Made by a program: the position numbers and the translations under genes
Shown here: positions 17,181 to 27,397 of the stretch, piece by piece
How positions within the stretch are numbered: the stretch's first letter is position 1
Layout of the letters: every line of letters starts with the position of its first letter
Notes under the pieces: generated by a model
What the model was told of the DNA's origin: nothing
Seen by the model: the letters and a program-made list of their open reading frames with translations, nothing else
Databases searched by the model: none
Assembly (NCBI RefSeq): GCF_902459665.1
Contig: NZ_CABPSL010000008.1
Coordinates: 123,062 to 187,061, forward strand
From: Pandoraea cepalis
GTDB taxonomy: Bacteria > Pseudomonadota > Gammaproteobacteria > Burkholderiales > Burkholderiaceae
Length of the DNA stretch: 64,000 nt
Direction of reading: 5' to 3'

Positions 17181-18698
17181 ATGAGCAACGTCGCTCGCGC
17201 GTGTTGCGCGGCGCTGGCACTCGCGATGGTCGTGAGCAGCCCGGTCGAGGCGAAGCCGCTCAAGCACGCGAAGATGCCCAGGGTACCGGCGAGCGCCGCA
17301 CACGCCACGCCGCTGCCGCCCGAATTGGCGCGCGCGCTCGCAGCCAGCAAGGTCCCCGCCGCCCATGTGAGCGTGATCGTCGCGAAGGTCGACAACCCGC
17401 TGCAAACGCGGGGCCGCATCGGGCCGCCGCTGCTTGCCGTCAATGCCAACGTGCCGCGCAACCCGGCCTCGACGATGAAGCTCGTCACGACGATTGCGGC
17501 GCTCGACACGCTCGGCCCCGACTATCGCTGGCGCACGCAGGCCTTCACCGACGGCACATCCGACGGCCGCACGCTCAACGGCAATCTGTATTTCAAGGGC
17601 TCGGGCGACCCGAAGCTCGTGCCCGAGGAGATGGAGAAGTTCGTCGCCGAGTTGCATCACGCCGGGGTGACGAACATCAACGGCGACATCGTGCTCGACC
17701 GCTCCGCCTACAGCGCGGACATTGGCGACACCGGCGCCATCGATGGCGGTGACGACCGGCCGTACAACGTCGCACCGGATCCCCTGCTGTACTCATTCAA
17801 GGCGGTCTCGTTCAGCTTCACCGGCAATCCGAACGGCACCGTCGAGGTCGGCGTGCTGCCGCCGCTGGCGAACCTGCAAGTGGCAAACAACCTGTCGTCG
17901 ACCGGCTCCGGCCACTGCGGCGACTGGCTCGCCCGCATTCACCCCACGCTGAACGCGATGGCCGACGGCAGTTACGTCGCGCACTTCTCGGGCACGTATC
18001 CGGCCTCGTGCGAGGACAAGGGCTGGAACGTGGCCGCCCCCGATCGCGATCAATTTTTCCTGGGAGGCTTCCGCGCCCTGTGGCAAGCCTCGGGCGGACA
18101 GTTCAACGGCAATGTGCGTACGGGCGTCGTGCCGCCGGGCGCTCACCTGCTCGTCACGCATCGCGGCCAAACGCTGGCCGAAGTCGTGCACGACATGAAC
18201 AAGTTCAGCAACAACGTGATGGCCCGGCAACTGTTCCTGACACTGGGTCTCGCCGCCGACAACAACCGCACGCCAGCCAGCCTGACGCGCTCGCGCGACG
18301 TATTGAACCGCTGGCTCGACAAGAACGATCTCGCCATGCCGGGGCTCGTGGTGGAGAACGGCTCGGGTCTGTCGCGCATCGAACGTATCAGCGCGACCGA
18401 GTTGGCCAGTCTGCTGCAACACGGCATCAACAGTCCGACCGCCCAGGTGCTCATCGAATCGATGCCGACGGTCGGCGTCGACGGCACCATGCGCAATCGG
18501 CTGATGAATCGCGACGTCGCCGGCAACGCGCACATCAAGACCGGCACGCTCGACGATGTGGGGGCCGTGGCCGGCTATGTCGGCTCGCGCTCCGGCAACA
18601 TCTACGTGGTGGTCTCGCTCGTGAACGATCCGCGGGCGAGCCAGGCCCGCGGGTTCAACGACGCGCTCATTTCGTGGGTCTACGAGAACGCGCCTTGA
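17181..18698 (+). CDS. dacB: D-alanyl-D-alanine carboxypeptidase/endopeptidase (PBP4)
   Basis: This 505-residue periplasmic enzyme trims peptidoglycan by cleaving D-Ala-D-Ala and cross-links. The active-site motifs are Ser97-x-x-Lys100 (NPASTMKLVTT), S-N-N (KFSNNVMARQL) and KTG (HIKTGTLDDVGAVAGYV). A signal peptide (ALALAMVVSSPVEA) follows ATG 17181, which I chose for that reason; ATG 17085 is an alternative with a weak GGAG. Length and motif order fit the DacB/PBP4 (S13) family. Confidence 0.92.
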   Translation: MSNVARACCAALALAMVVSSPVEAKPLKHAKMPRVPASAAHATPLPPELARALAASKVPAAHVSVIVAKVDNPLQTRGRIGPPLLAVNANVPRNPASTMKLVTTIAALDTLGPDYRWRTQAFTDGTSDGRTLNGNLYFKGSGDPKLVPEEMEKFVAELHHAGVTNINGDIVLDRSAYSADIGDTGAIDGGDDRPYNVAPDPLLYSFKAVSFSFTGNPNGTVEVGVLPPLANLQVANNLSSTGSGHCGDWLARIHPTLNAMADGSYVAHFSGTYPASCEDKGWNVAAPDRDQFFLGGFRALWQASGGQFNGNVRTGVVPPGAHLLVTHRGQTLAEVVHDMNKFSNNVMARQLFLTLGLAADNNRTPASLTRSRDVLNRWLDKNDLAMPGLVVENGSGLSRIERISATELASLLQHGINSPTAQVLIESMPTVGVDGTMRNRLMNRDVAGNAHIKTGTLDDVGAVAGYVGSRSGNIYVVVSLVNDPRASQARGFNDALISWVYENAP

Positions 18699-18874
18699 TG
18701 GGGAAGCGGCGCACCGTCTGAAAAGGCGACTCGCCTGAGCGCATTTGACGTTTCCCTCTAACCGCCGCGCTGTCGCGTGCCATTCGCGTCAGAATAGACG
18801 TTCCATCGGTGCCACCGTCGCCAAGACGCCGGGGCACCGGTTCCGATGACCCCATCGTGAGGAGACGCGAGGTC

Positions 18875-19813
18875 ATGAACGTCGAGTTGATCCTGCTGGC
18901 GCTCGCGCCGGTGTTCGTGCTGTGCATCGGTATCGAAGCCTGGTACTGGCGGCGCCGCCGCCCCGGCATGTACAGCCTGAAGGACACGATCAGCAACGCC
19001 ACGCTCGCGCTCATGCACCAGGGTGCGGACAAACTGGCCTGGCTGCTCATCGTGCCGTTTTACGCGTGGCTCTACGACCATCACCGCCTCTATACGATGC
19101 CGGGCGGATGGCTCGGCTTCGCGCTGCTCTTCATCGTGCAGGACTTTCTCTACTACGTGTTTCATCGCGCCAGTCACCGAATCCGCTGGCTGTGGGCGGC
19201 ACACGTCGTGCACCACTCGTCGGAGCGGCTCAACCTGTCGACGGCCTTTCGGCAAAGCCTGATGTATCCGGTCGCGGGCATGTGGCTGTTCTGGACGCCG
19301 ATGGCGCTTATCGGCTTCACACCGATACAGATCGTCGGCGTGGTCCTGCTCAACCTCGCGTTCCAGTTCTTCGTACACACCCAGGCGATTCCGAAACTGG
19401 GCTGGCTGGAATACGTGCTGAATACGCCGTCGATTCACCGTGCCCATCACGCGCGCAATCCGCGCTATATCGATCGCAACTATGCCGGGGTACTGGTCGT
19501 CTGGGATCGGATGTTCGGGTCTTACGTGGAAGAAAGCGAGACCGAGCCGTGCGAATTCGGCATCGTCGATCCGATCCGCACGCACAATCCGATCACGCTG
19601 ACATTTCACGAATGGCAGGCGATGGCGCGCGACGCGCTCACGATGCCGGGTTGGCGCAACAAGGCAATGGCGCTGTTCGGGCCGCCCGAGTGGCGACGCG
19701 CGTGGCAGGCGGCACAAGTCGCGGCAGGACAGACGGTCACGCCATCGGCCGGCGGATTATCGGGAAATATGGGAAATGTTGGGGACGTTGGGGCGTCGCG
19801 CCACACGCCTTGA
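18875..19813 (+). CDS. Sterol-desaturase/fatty-acid-hydroxylase family membrane protein
   Basis: This 312-residue membrane protein has four or five hydrophobic helices and the di-iron histidine clusters of the family: HRASH, HVVHHSS and HRAHHA, with further His residues downstream. It probably hydroxylates or desaturates a lipid; the substrate cannot be read from sequence. The C-terminus is a low-complexity Gly/Asn/Val tail coded by GGGAAAT/GTTGGGG-like repeats. ATG 18875 follows GAGG/AGGAG. No operon partner is evident. Confidence 0.88.
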   Translation: MNVELILLALAPVFVLCIGIEAWYWRRRRPGMYSLKDTISNATLALMHQGADKLAWLLIVPFYAWLYDHHRLYTMPGGWLGFALLFIVQDFLYYVFHRASHRIRWLWAAHVVHHSSERLNLSTAFRQSLMYPVAGMWLFWTPMALIGFTPIQIVGVVLLNLAFQFFVHTQAIPKLGWLEYVLNTPSIHRAHHARNPRYIDRNYAGVLVVWDRMFGSYVEESETEPCEFGIVDPIRTHNPITLTFHEWQAMARDALTMPGWRNKAMALFGPPEWRRAWQAAQVAAGQTVTPSAGGLSGNMGNVGDVGASRHTP

Positions 19814-19856
19814 TCGTTGACGAGGCGCGATCGCCTCGCCAGCCCGCCACTGCGCG

Positions 19857-20918
19857 TTATGCGCGCTCGAATGCCGCTGCTGCGCGGCCCAGGCGGTCAC
19901 CGACCGCCGCCCATGCCGGGGTGTCCGGCAGACGCTCGAACAGGATATGCGTGACATTGGCGCGGTCGAGCCGGCGCAGCATCGCGTAAAGGTCGGTCGC
20001 GAGCGCGGCGGGCGTGGCCGGTAGCACAACCTTCACGATATCGGCCGACGCCGACGCGTCGGCGGGCAGCTTGGCAAGCGTTGATGCGAAGGCCGCCACC
20101 GCCACGCGCTCGCCCCCGGGACGCATCGCCAGCGCGGGCGCAAATTGATCGGCATCGCACAGGTACAACGGTGTGCGCGGTGCGTAATGCGCCTTGAGCG
20201 TGCCCGAGGCCCGCGGCGCATCGGTGTCCTGCCCCGGCAGACGCGGCATCTCGCCGAGCACCTCGGCAATCTCCTCGGGCGTGATATGTCCGGGGCGCAG
20301 CAACGCGGGGAAGCCGCGCGACAGATCCACGATCGTCGACTCGATCCCCACGGCGGCCTCGCCGCCGTCGAGCACGTGGATGGTCACGCCCGGCAGTCCG
20401 GCGAACTCATCGCGCACGTGCTGCGCCGCCGTCGGACTGACTTGTCCGAAACGATTGGCCGAAGGGGCAGCCACACCGCCTTGTCCCCCGCTTCCGCCCT
20501 TGATCCGGGCAAACTCGCGCAGCAGTGCCTGCGCCACGGGATGCGACGGGCAACGCAGCCCCACCGAATCCTGCCCGCCGGAGACGGCATCGGGGATATG
20601 CGGCGCGCGCTTGAGAATCAATGTGAGCGGGCCGGGCCAGAAGGCATCCATCAGCTTGCGGGCGGCCGGCGTGACATCGTCGCTCCAGTAGCCGGGGTCG
20701 CCCTCTGGGGCGACGTGCACGATGACCGGATGATTCGCCGGGCGGCCTTTCGCGGCATAGATGGCCGCGATGGCCGTCGGGTTCTCCGCGTCGCCGCCAA
20801 GACCGTAAACCGTTTCCGTCGGGAACGCGACCAGCTCACCGGCCGCCAGTTGTTCGGCGGCCTTCGTGATCGCGTCTGCGGGTGGCATGACGATGTGCGG
20901 CGCTTGAGGCGACGTCAT
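19857..20918 (-). CDS. L-threonylcarbamoyladenylate synthase (Sua5/TsaC family)
   Basis: This 353-residue enzyme makes threonylcarbamoyl-AMP for the t6A modification of ANN-decoding tRNAs. The YrdC domain (about 1-210: GELVAFPTETVYGLGGDAEN, KGRPANHPVIVHV and later SANRFGQVSPT) is joined to a C-terminal Sua5 domain. This makes it the long Sua5 type rather than short TsaC. It starts 3 bp after purK and is probably co-transcribed with the purine genes. Confidence 0.93.
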   Translation of the reverse strand: MTSPQAPHIVMPPADAITKAAEQLAAGELVAFPTETVYGLGGDAENPTAIAAIYAAKGRPANHPVIVHVAPEGDPGYWSDDVTPAARKLMDAFWPGPLTLILKRAPHIPDAVSGGQDSVGLRCPSHPVAQALLREFARIKGGSGGQGGVAAPSANRFGQVSPTAAQHVRDEFAGLPGVTIHVLDGGEAAVGIESTIVDLSRGFPALLRPGHITPEEIAEVLGEMPRLPGQDTDAPRASGTLKAHYAPRTPLYLCDADQFAPALAMRPGGERVAVAAFASTLAKLPADASASADIVKVVLPATPAALATDLYAMLRRLDRANVTHILFERLPDTPAWAAVGDRLGRAAAAFERA

Positions 20919-20921
20919 CGC

Positions 20922-22115
20922 TCAGTCTTCCAGCGGGATGTCGAGGCTTGCCGCCGCCGTCACGCACGCTTTGCGCGCTTCGTCCAGCGACGCGCCGGCA
21001 AACGTGATGTGGCCCATCTTGCGACCGACACGGGCGTCTTCCTTGCCATACAGATGCAGGCGTGCCGAGGGCAGCGCCACCACGTCCGCCCACGCGGGCG
21101 GGCGCGGCCGATCCTTGGCCTCGCCTTCGAACCAGACGTCGCCAAGCACGTTGAGCATCACCGCGGGCGAGTGCTGACGCGTCTCGCCGAGCGGCAGCCC
21201 GGCCATCGCACGCACCTGTTGTTCGAACTGGCTGGCCGCACAGGCGTCGATCGTGTAATGGCCGCTGTTGTGCGGACGCGGCGCCATTTCGTTGGCGACG
21301 AGCGAGCCGTCCTTGAGAATGAAGAACTCGACGCACAGCACGCCGACGTAATCCATTTGCGCCGCGATCCTGGCGGCCGCGGCGCGTGCGGCATCGGCCA
21401 GCGCCGGCGCGGCGTCGGGCGCAGGCACCGTCGTGGTCGCGAGAATGCCGTCGATGTGCACGTTCTGGGCGAGCGGATAGGTCGCGACTGCGCCGTCCGC
21501 ACCACGGGCGCTCAGCACCGACACCTCGAAGGCCAGCGCGAGACGCTTCTCCAGCACGCAGGGCACGCCGCCGAGCGCCATATAAGCGTCGCGGGCCTCG
21601 GCAACCGTACTCACGCGCACCTGGCCCTTGCCGTCATAGCCCAGACGCGCCGTCTTCAAAATGCCCGGCAGCACACGTTCGATGGCCGCGTCGCCGATGG
21701 CCGCGAGCGCCTCGTTCGATTCGATGACCAGATGCGGGGCCACGGGCACGCCGCAGCTTTCGATGAAGCGCTTTTCCGCCACCCGGTCCTGCGCGATCGC
21801 GACACAGCGCCCGGCGGGGCTCACGGTCGTGGACGCGGCGAGGAAGTCGAGCGACTGCGCCGGCACGTTTTCGAACTCGGTCGACACGGCCGGGCACAGC
21901 GACGCCAGTTCGGCGAGCGCCGTCTCATCGCGATAATCGGCCACGATCAGGCGATCGGCCACGGCACCGGCGGGACAGCGCGGGTCCGGGTCCAGCACGC
22001 AGACCTTGTAGCCCATCGACTGGGCGGCAAAACAGAACATGCGGCCGAGTTGGCCACCGCCCAGCATACCCAGCCATTGGCCGGGAAGAACGGGCGCAGC
22101 AGAGGCAGAATTCAT
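20922..22115 (-). CDS. purK: N5-carboxyaminoimidazole ribonucleotide synthase PurK
   Basis: This 397-residue ATP-grasp enzyme converts AIR, ATP and bicarbonate to N5-CAIR in purine synthesis. The N-terminus [20 protein letters not shown] is the PurK nucleotide-binding signature, and [17 protein letters not shown] supplies the metal/ATP and AIR-binding residues. It lies between purE and Sua5 in a four-gene run. Confidence 0.96.
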   Translation of the reverse strand: MNSASAAPVLPGQWLGMLGGGQLGRMFCFAAQSMGYKVCVLDPDPRCPAGAVADRLIVADYRDETALAELASLCPAVSTEFENVPAQSLDFLAASTTVSPAGRCVAIAQDRVAEKRFIESCGVPVAPHLVIESNEALAAIGDAAIERVLPGILKTARLGYDGKGQVRVSTVAEARDAYMALGGVPCVLEKRLALAFEVSVLSARGADGAVATYPLAQNVHIDGILATTTVPAPDAAPALADAARAAAARIAAQMDYVGVLCVEFFILKDGSLVANEMAPRPHNSGHYTIDACAASQFEQQVRAMAGLPLGETRQHSPAVMLNVLGDVWFEGEAKDRPRPPAWADVVALPSARLHLYGKEDARVGRKMGHITFAGASLDEARKACVTAAASLDIPLED

Positions 22116-22156
22116 CTTGGTTGAGGCGCTGACAGTCGCAGGGACGTGTTGTTCTT

Positions 22157-22663
22157 TTACAGCGCGGGCAGGGTCATGCCGCGCGCCACTTCGGTCTGCT
22201 TCGCACGGAACGCGTCGAGCTTGCCGGCGAGCGTCTTGTCGTCGGCCGCCAACATCGCAACCGCAAACAATGCCGCGTTGGCCGCGCCCGCCTCACCAAT
22301 GGCAAACGTGGCGACGGGCACGCCCTTGGGCATCTGCACGATCGAGAGCAGCGAATCTTCGCCGCGCAGATACTTGCTCGGCACCGGCACACCCAGCACC
22401 GGCACGGACGTCTTGGCAGCGATCATGCCCGGAAGATGCGCGGCACCGCCCGCGCCCGCGATGATCGCGACGAGTCCGCGCTCGCGTGCGGCTTCGGCAT
22501 AGCGGAACATGTCGTCCGGCATACGGTGCGCGGAGACGACCTGTGCCTCATAGGGCACACCGAACTCGGCCAGCACGGCGGCCGCGTTCTTCATCACTTC
22601 CCAGTCCGAGTTGGACCCCATTACCACGCCAACGCGCGGGGCCACGGCTTGTTTCTCGCTCAT
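22157..22663 (-). CDS. purE: N5-carboxyaminoimidazole ribonucleotide mutase PurE
   Basis: This 168-residue enzyme moves the carboxyl of N5-CAIR to give CAIR. The class I PurE motifs [26 protein letters not shown] (catalytic His) and [14 protein letters not shown] are all present. It follows purC by 16 bp and feeds from PurK. Confidence 0.97.
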   Translation of the reverse strand: MSEKQAVAPRVGVVMGSNSDWEVMKNAAAVLAEFGVPYEAQVVSAHRMPDDMFRYAEAARERGLVAIIAGAGGAAHLPGMIAAKTSVPVLGVPVPSKYLRGEDSLLSIVQMPKGVPVATFAIGEAGAANAALFAVAMLAADDKTLAGKLDAFRAKQTEVARGMTLPAL

Positions 22664-22679
22664 GTCGTCAACGTCCCGC

Positions 22680-23585
22680 TCAGGCCAGTTGCTGGCCGGT
22701 CAGGCGCTCGAGCGCCTCGCGGTACTTGGCGGCCGTTTTCTCGACCACTTCGTCGGGCAGCTTCGGGGCGGGCGGGGTCTTGCCCCACGTCTGCGTCTCG
22801 AGCCAGTCGCGCACGAATTGCTTGTCGAACGACGGCGGGTTGCTGCCCACAACGTAAGAATCGGCCGGCCAGAAGCGCGACGAATCGGCTGTCAGCGCTT
22901 CGTCCATCAGGTGCAGCTTGCCCTCGTCGTCCAGACCGAATTCGAACTTCGTGTCGGCGATGATGATGCCGCGCGTGGCCGCATAGGCCGCCGCTTCCTT
23001 GTACAGACGAATCGAGATCTCGCGAATCTGCTCGGCCAGTTCACGGCCGATACGACTCACCATCTCGTCGAAGCTGATGTTCTCGTCGTGCTCGCCCAGC
23101 TCGGCCTTGGCCGCCGGGGTGAAGATCGGCTCGGGCAGTTGCTGCGCATTTTGCAGACCGGCGGGCAGCGTTACGCCGCACACGGCGCCCGTTGCCTGAT
23201 AGTCCTTCCAGCCACTGCCGGCCAGATAGCCGCGCACCACCGCTTCCACGAGGATCGGCTTGAGGCGCTTGACCACGACCGCACGGCCGGCGACCTGAGC
23301 GGCTTCGTCGCTTGAGACGACCGACTCCGGCGCCACGCCCGTCAGGTGATTCGGCACGACGTGCGCGAGCTTGTCGAACCAGAAGTTGGCCATCTGGTTG
23401 AGCACGCGGCCCTTGCCCGGAATCGGCTCGCCCATGATCACGTCGAACGCCGAGAGGCGGTCCGTCGTCACGATCAGCAGCTTGTCGTCGCCGACGGCGT
23501 AGTTGTCGCGCACTTTGCCGCGCGAGAGCAGCGGCAGGCTCTTGAGGGAGGATTCGTACAGGGCGTTCGGAGCGGGGGTAGTCAC
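22680..23585 (-). CDS. purC: SAICAR synthase PurC
   Basis: This 301-residue enzyme condenses CAIR with aspartate to SAICAR. SKGKVRD-type motif [13 protein letters not shown], the segment [18 protein letters not shown] and later ADTKFEFG are diagnostic. I chose GTG 23585, because it gives the family N-terminus [14 protein letters not shown] and no ATG is available nearby; the in-frame extension upstream is not plausible. First gene of the purC-purE-purK-Sua5 run. Confidence 0.93.
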   Translation of the reverse strand: MTTPAPNALYESSLKSLPLLSRGKVRDNYAVGDDKLLIVTTDRLSAFDVIMGEPIPGKGRVLNQMANFWFDKLAHVVPNHLTGVAPESVVSSDEAAQVAGRAVVVKRLKPILVEAVVRGYLAGSGWKDYQATGAVCGVTLPAGLQNAQQLPEPIFTPAAKAELGEHDENISFDEMVSRIGRELAEQIREISIRLYKEAAAYAATRGIIIADTKFEFGLDDEGKLHLMDEALTADSSRFWPADSYVVGSNPPSFDKQFVRDWLETQTWGKTPPAPKLPDEVVEKTAAKYREALERLTGQQLA

Positions 23586-23619
23586 GGCGGGACCCAATAT
23601 CAGGAAGGGCAAAGGCGTA

Positions 23620-23625
23620 ATTATA
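23620..23625 (-). promoter_or_regulatory. -10 element upstream of purC
   Basis: A perfect TATAAT on the minus strand lies 35 bp before the purC GTG. The -35 region (around TTCGTG, 23650-23645) is weak. No obvious PurR-type palindrome is seen. Confidence 0.5.
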
Positions 23626-23730
23626 CGCGCGTCGGGCGGCGTTTCACGAAGATGTGGGTCCGGCGTGGCGCCGAGCCCCCTCACCCTCGCTTCAATGTCC
23701 CGCGCCGGCTCCCCCCGACGCGCGCCCCCC

Positions 23731-25305
23731 TTACCCCTGCGGGTGGCGGAACCGAAGTTCCAGCCGCGCTTTTTCCGCCTCATGGATCAGCAACGCGACC
23801 ACCGGCACCCGCGAGATCGGGTTCGTCAAATAGCCGTCTTGACGCAGGCACGCCCGATACCAGCCGGCCACCGACGAGGCTTCGTAATACTTGTTGTCGC
23901 ACGTCAGCCCGTAATCGTCGAACGACACCAGGCGCACGGCGTCCGGGCTGTCCGGGTCGATATCGTCTTGAGAGATCCGGTCGATGTGCCCGTCGACATA
24001 GCTAGGGCTCAGGAATCGCACACCGCTCAGGGCATGGATTTCGTCTCGCAGCCAGAGCAATGCCGTGCCGGCCGGCAAGCCGCCCGAGGCAAGCAGCGGG
24101 GCGACGCGGTCAAAGTTCGCTTCCAGAATATCGGCTGCACGGCGACGCCCGGCGTCGGTCTGCCAGTCGATGGCCGCACCGCGCGCGGCGGTCAGTTCCG
24201 GCAGTCGCTGCCGGAGCAGATGCACTTTGCGCTCCCAGCGCGGCTCCCCTCGCCCCGGGCTGCGCAGCATATCGAGCAATCGGGCAAATTCCGCCATGAG
24301 ATCGAAGCTGCGCGAGGCGACGTTAATATGGTGGTCGCTCGCCTCCGAACGCTGCGCGATCACTTGTGCCGCCAGATCGTTACGCACGTGCGCGTCACCG
24401 CACCGGAGTTGCAACGCCGCGCTGGCCGCCACGGCGCTTGGACGCGCAATGCCACGCTCCGAGCACACGAGCGCGATCTTGCCCGGGTTCTCTCGCATGA
24501 ACGTTGCCACGCCCCGACCGGCACGCCATAGCACCTCGCGGGGAATCTGTGCGTCGAATCGCTCCATGCCCGTGAACTCCATGAACTGCACATGCGACAG
24601 TCCGCCGTCGAGGCCGACGGGCGACGCTTGCGGCGCAGCAGACCCGCGTGCGCCTCGCGCGCCGTGCATCACGCTCAGGATGTATCCGTCAATCGGGCGC
24701 TCGTGGTAACCCGGGGCACTCGTCGTGTCGATCGGCGCGTCACGAAGCTGCATGGCGCCCGGCTCGACGCAGAAGATCGCGCCGATCTGCGGATGGGTCT
24801 TGAGCATGCGGGTGAGCACCGAGGCCTCTGCCGGCGTCGCGGTCGGACCCACGATGAATTGATGCCCGCCCAATTCGATCAGGCCGAAGCGCGTACATTT
24901 GCCGTCCACACGGATGAGCGTCGACGTATTCACGCCATAGGCCTCGACCCACGGGTCCGCCCCTTCCCCGCTCGCCCACTCGGGCGCCGGGTCATCCGCC
25001 CCCCAGAGCGCGATCGGCACGGGCGTGTCGACCGTTGGCGTCGGGCGAGCCTGCCAGTCGGCGGCCATCGATCGCATGGATGTCGTGCGCACCGACGGCC
25101 CGGGTACCGGATCAGGTGTGGCGGCATGGACCTCGCCGGTCACATCGGCGCCGCGTTGCGGCGCGCGCGAGGACGCTGCCCGATTCGCGGCGGAGGTCAT
25201 CGTCCTCGCCATGGACGAACGCCGCGACGGCGGCCGAGACGCCTCCTCGGAACTGGATAGCCCCAGGCACCAGGCGACGGTCTTGGGAAGGCGATTCAAT
25301 GGCAT
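23731..25305 (-). CDS. Uncharacterised protein with phosphatase-like and U-box-like regions; possible effector
   Basis: This 524-residue protein has no family I can name. Residues 1-90 are rich in Ser, Arg, Ala and Pro, like many secreted-effector N-termini. Residues 238-300 resemble a tyrosine-phosphatase core: [18 protein letters not shown], a helix, then [20 protein letters not shown]. The Cys281 loop has one extra residue and no preceding His, so it may be inactive. Residues 457-506 resemble a U-box ([20 protein letters not shown], then NPISRVPV). ATG 25305 has GGAG 6 bases upstream. No secretion genes are nearby; effector status is inference. Confidence 0.65.
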   Translation of the reverse strand: MPLNRLPKTVAWCLGLSSSEEASRPPSRRSSMARTMTSAANRAASSRAPQRGADVTGEVHAATPDPVPGPSVRTTSMRSMAADWQARPTPTVDTPVPIALWGADDPAPEWASGEGADPWVEAYGVNTSTLIRVDGKCTRFGLIELGGHQFIVGPTATPAEASVLTRMLKTHPQIGAIFCVEPGAMQLRDAPIDTTSAPGYHERPIDGYILSVMHGARGARGSAAPQASPVGLDGGLSHVQFMEFTGMERFDAQIPREVLWRAGRGVATFMRENPGKIALVCSERGIARPSAVAASAALQLRCGDAHVRNDLAAQVIAQRSEASDHHINVASRSFDLMAEFARLLDMLRSPGRGEPRWERKVHLLRQRLPELTAARGAAIDWQTDAGRRRAADILEANFDRVAPLLASGGLPAGTALLWLRDEIHALSGVRFLSPSYVDGHIDRISQDDIDPDSPDAVRLVSFDDYGLTCDNKYYEASSVAGWYRACLRQDGYLTNPISRVPVVALLIHEAEKARLELRFRHPQG

Positions 25306-25504
25306 CGATATCTCCGGGTGGCCCATCATTGGCATGGGCGGATTGGCGGGGGGCACCGGAGACTGCCACGCGATGTCGCACCGGACTTCAGGAATCGGCG
25401 GATCGCTGTCGTTTTGCACCCTCGCAATGCGGGCGCCTTCCCCGCCTGCCTGCGCGCCGGATGTTGCCTAGAATGGAAGCGTTCACCTGAACCAAGGCGC
25501 TGCC

Positions 25505-26110
25505 ATGACGATCACATCGACACCCGGACCTGTCTGGCCGACCCGTGCAGGGCAATGCGTCGCAACCCTCGCCGCCGTGCTGGCGCTGGCGAGCCTGCCC
25601 GTGCTGGCGCAAACGGCGGCGCCGCACGCGGCCGCGCCGCCGTCTGCCGGGGCCCATGCGCACGCGCCCGCCCATCGGGCCAGTGGGGCACGCGCGGCAT
25701 CCGGAACGTCGAGCACGACGGCCACCGCCGACACCACCGAGCGGCCCACGCTACCCAGGCTGGTGGCGATCGCCACGCCGGAAAACGACGACGGCATTCC
25801 GCGTTTCGCCCTGTTTGCCGCGCGCGATATCGAACAGTTGGGTTTGCAGTTCCCGGCGCAAGACGGCGTCGCCCCCGCCGATATCGAGGTCGTCGTCACG
25901 ATGAGCCTGCGCGACAGCGCCACCGCACGGATGCGTGATTTCTCGCGTCAGCATATGAACGAACCGATGACGCTGATCGTCGACGGCGTGGAAATGCTGA
26001 CCGCCACGATCCGCTCGGAGTTGGGCGGCAAGTTTCAATTGCAGATGCCAAAAGAAAAAGCCCGGCTTCTGTTCCAGCGTGTGCTGGCCAAAGCCGGGCC
26101 TGCGACCTGA
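25505..26110 (+). CDS. Exported protein with SecD P1-head-like domain
   Basis: This 201-residue protein has a signal peptide ending PVLAQ, an Ala/His/Pro/Thr-rich linker (about 36-80), and a C-terminal domain (about 120-190) resembling the periplasmic P1 head of SecD: an amphipathic helix (ATARMRDFSRQHMNEP) then MTLIVDGVEMLTATIRSELG. SecD itself is far larger and membrane-embedded, so this is a stand-alone relative of unknown role. Its last 60 bp also form the terminator of the convergent fba gene. Confidence 0.7.
   Translation: MTITSTPGPVWPTRAGQCVATLAAVLALASLPVLAQTAAPHAAAPPSAGAHAHAPAHRASGARAASGTSSTTATADTTERPTLPRLVAIATPENDDGIPRFALFAARDIEQLGLQFPAQDGVAPADIEVVVTMSLRDSATARMRDFSRQHMNEPMTLIVDGVEMLTATIRSELGGKFQLQMPKEKARLLFQRVLAKAGPAT
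26050..26099 (-). terminator. Intrinsic terminator of fba inside the convergent gene
   Basis: On the minus strand GCCCGGCTT (26099-26091) pairs with AAGCCGGGC (26068-26060), with an inner CCAGC/GCTGG stem, followed by TTTTTCTTTT. It lies 110 bp past the fba stop and within the 3' coding end of the gene at 25505-26110. Confidence 0.8.
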
Positions 26111-26211
26111 GCGTCGTGTGCCTTCGAGCGGATTGCCTCGTCGGCGCCACGCCGCCCCGGCCGGGCAGCAAGCCATGCGGGAGAACCCCGGCATGGCCGT
26201 GATGCAGGTGA

Positions 26212-27276
26212 TTACTTCACGATCTGCGAGAGATCGCCGCTCTTGTACTTCTCGGCCATCTTCTCGAGCGCGACCGGCTTGATCTTGCCGGCCTGACCTT
26301 CGCAACCGAACGACAGATAGCGCGCCTTGCACACCAGCTTGGCGGCTTCGCGAGCCGGCTTGAGGTAGTCGCGCGGGTCGAACTTGCTCGGGTTTTCGAA
26401 CAGATAGCGACGGATCGCGCCGGTCATCGCCAAACGGATGTCGGTATCGATGTTGATCTTGCGCACGCCGTGCTTGATGCCTTCGACGATCTCTTCGACC
26501 GGCACGCCGTACGTTTCCTTCATGTCGCCGCCGAATTCACGGATCTCGGCGAGCAGTTCCTGCGGCACCGACGACGAGCCGTGCATCACGAGGTGGGTAT
26601 TCGGAATGCGGCGGTGGATTTCCTTGATGCGGTCGATGGCGAGAATGTCGCCCGTCGGCTTGCGACTGAACTTGTAGGCGCCGTGCGAGGTGCCGATGGC
26701 GATGGCCAACGCGTCGCATTGCGTCTGGTTCACGAAGTCGGCGGCCTGATCGGGGTCGGTCAGCAGTTGCTCGCGGGTCATCGTGCCGTCGGCGCCGTGG
26801 CCGTCTTCCTTGTCGCCCTTCATCGTTTCGAGCGAACCCAGCACGCCCAGCTCGGCTTCCACCGTCACGCCGATGTAGTGCGAGAACTCGACCACTTTCT
26901 TCGACACTTCGACGTTGTACTCGTAGCTGGCAACCGATTTGCCGTCGGCTTCGAGCGAGCCGTCCATCATCACGCTCGAGAAGCCGCTCTTGATCGCGGC
27001 CATACACACGGCCGGCGACTGGCCGTGATCCTGGTGCATCACCACCGGGATGTGCGGATACGCTTCCACGGCGGCCGAGATCAGGTGACGCAGGAACGCT
27101 TCGCCGGCGTACTTGCGAGCACCGGCGGAGGCCTGCATGATGACCGGCGCACCGACTTCGTCGGCGGCGGCCATGATGGCGGAAACCTGCTCCAGATTGT
27201 TGACGTTGAAGGCCGGCAGACCGTAGCCGTTTTCGGCGGCATGGTCGAGCAGCTGTCGCATAGAGACTAGGGGCAT
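26212..27276 (-). CDS. fba: Class II fructose-1,6-bisphosphate aldolase
   Basis: This 354-residue zinc aldolase interconverts fructose-1,6-bisphosphate with dihydroxyacetone phosphate and glyceraldehyde-3-phosphate. It begins [20 protein letters not shown], as in Burkholderia orthologues, and carries the zinc site ([10 protein letters not shown]), the GTSHGAYK substrate loop and [12 protein letters not shown]. It follows pyk and pgk on the same strand, a glycolytic cluster typical of Burkholderiales. Confidence 0.97.
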   Translation of the reverse strand: MPLVSMRQLLDHAAENGYGLPAFNVNNLEQVSAIMAAADEVGAPVIMQASAGARKYAGEAFLRHLISAAVEAYPHIPVVMHQDHGQSPAVCMAAIKSGFSSVMMDGSLEADGKSVASYEYNVEVSKKVVEFSHYIGVTVEAELGVLGSLETMKGDKEDGHGADGTMTREQLLTDPDQAADFVNQTQCDALAIAIGTSHGAYKFSRKPTGDILAIDRIKEIHRRIPNTHLVMHGSSSVPQELLAEIREFGGDMKETYGVPVEEIVEGIKHGVRKINIDTDIRLAMTGAIRRYLFENPSKFDPRDYLKPAREAAKLVCKARYLSFGCEGQAGKIKPVALEKMAEKYKSGDLSQIVK

Positions 27277-27397
27277 GATGTTCTCCTTGGAATCACAAAA
27301 CTAAGCAAATCTTTCCTCGATCCAGAAGTGCCCCTCATGACGACGGCTCGCTGGCGGCGTGGCGTTTGCGCCTTGCCGCACTCGCGCGGCCCCTTCG

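Noticed and set aside
20145..22124. 659-codon plus-strand frame opposite purK and Sua5
   Set aside because: Arg/His/Gly-rich with no recognisable motif; the minus-strand genes explain the region.
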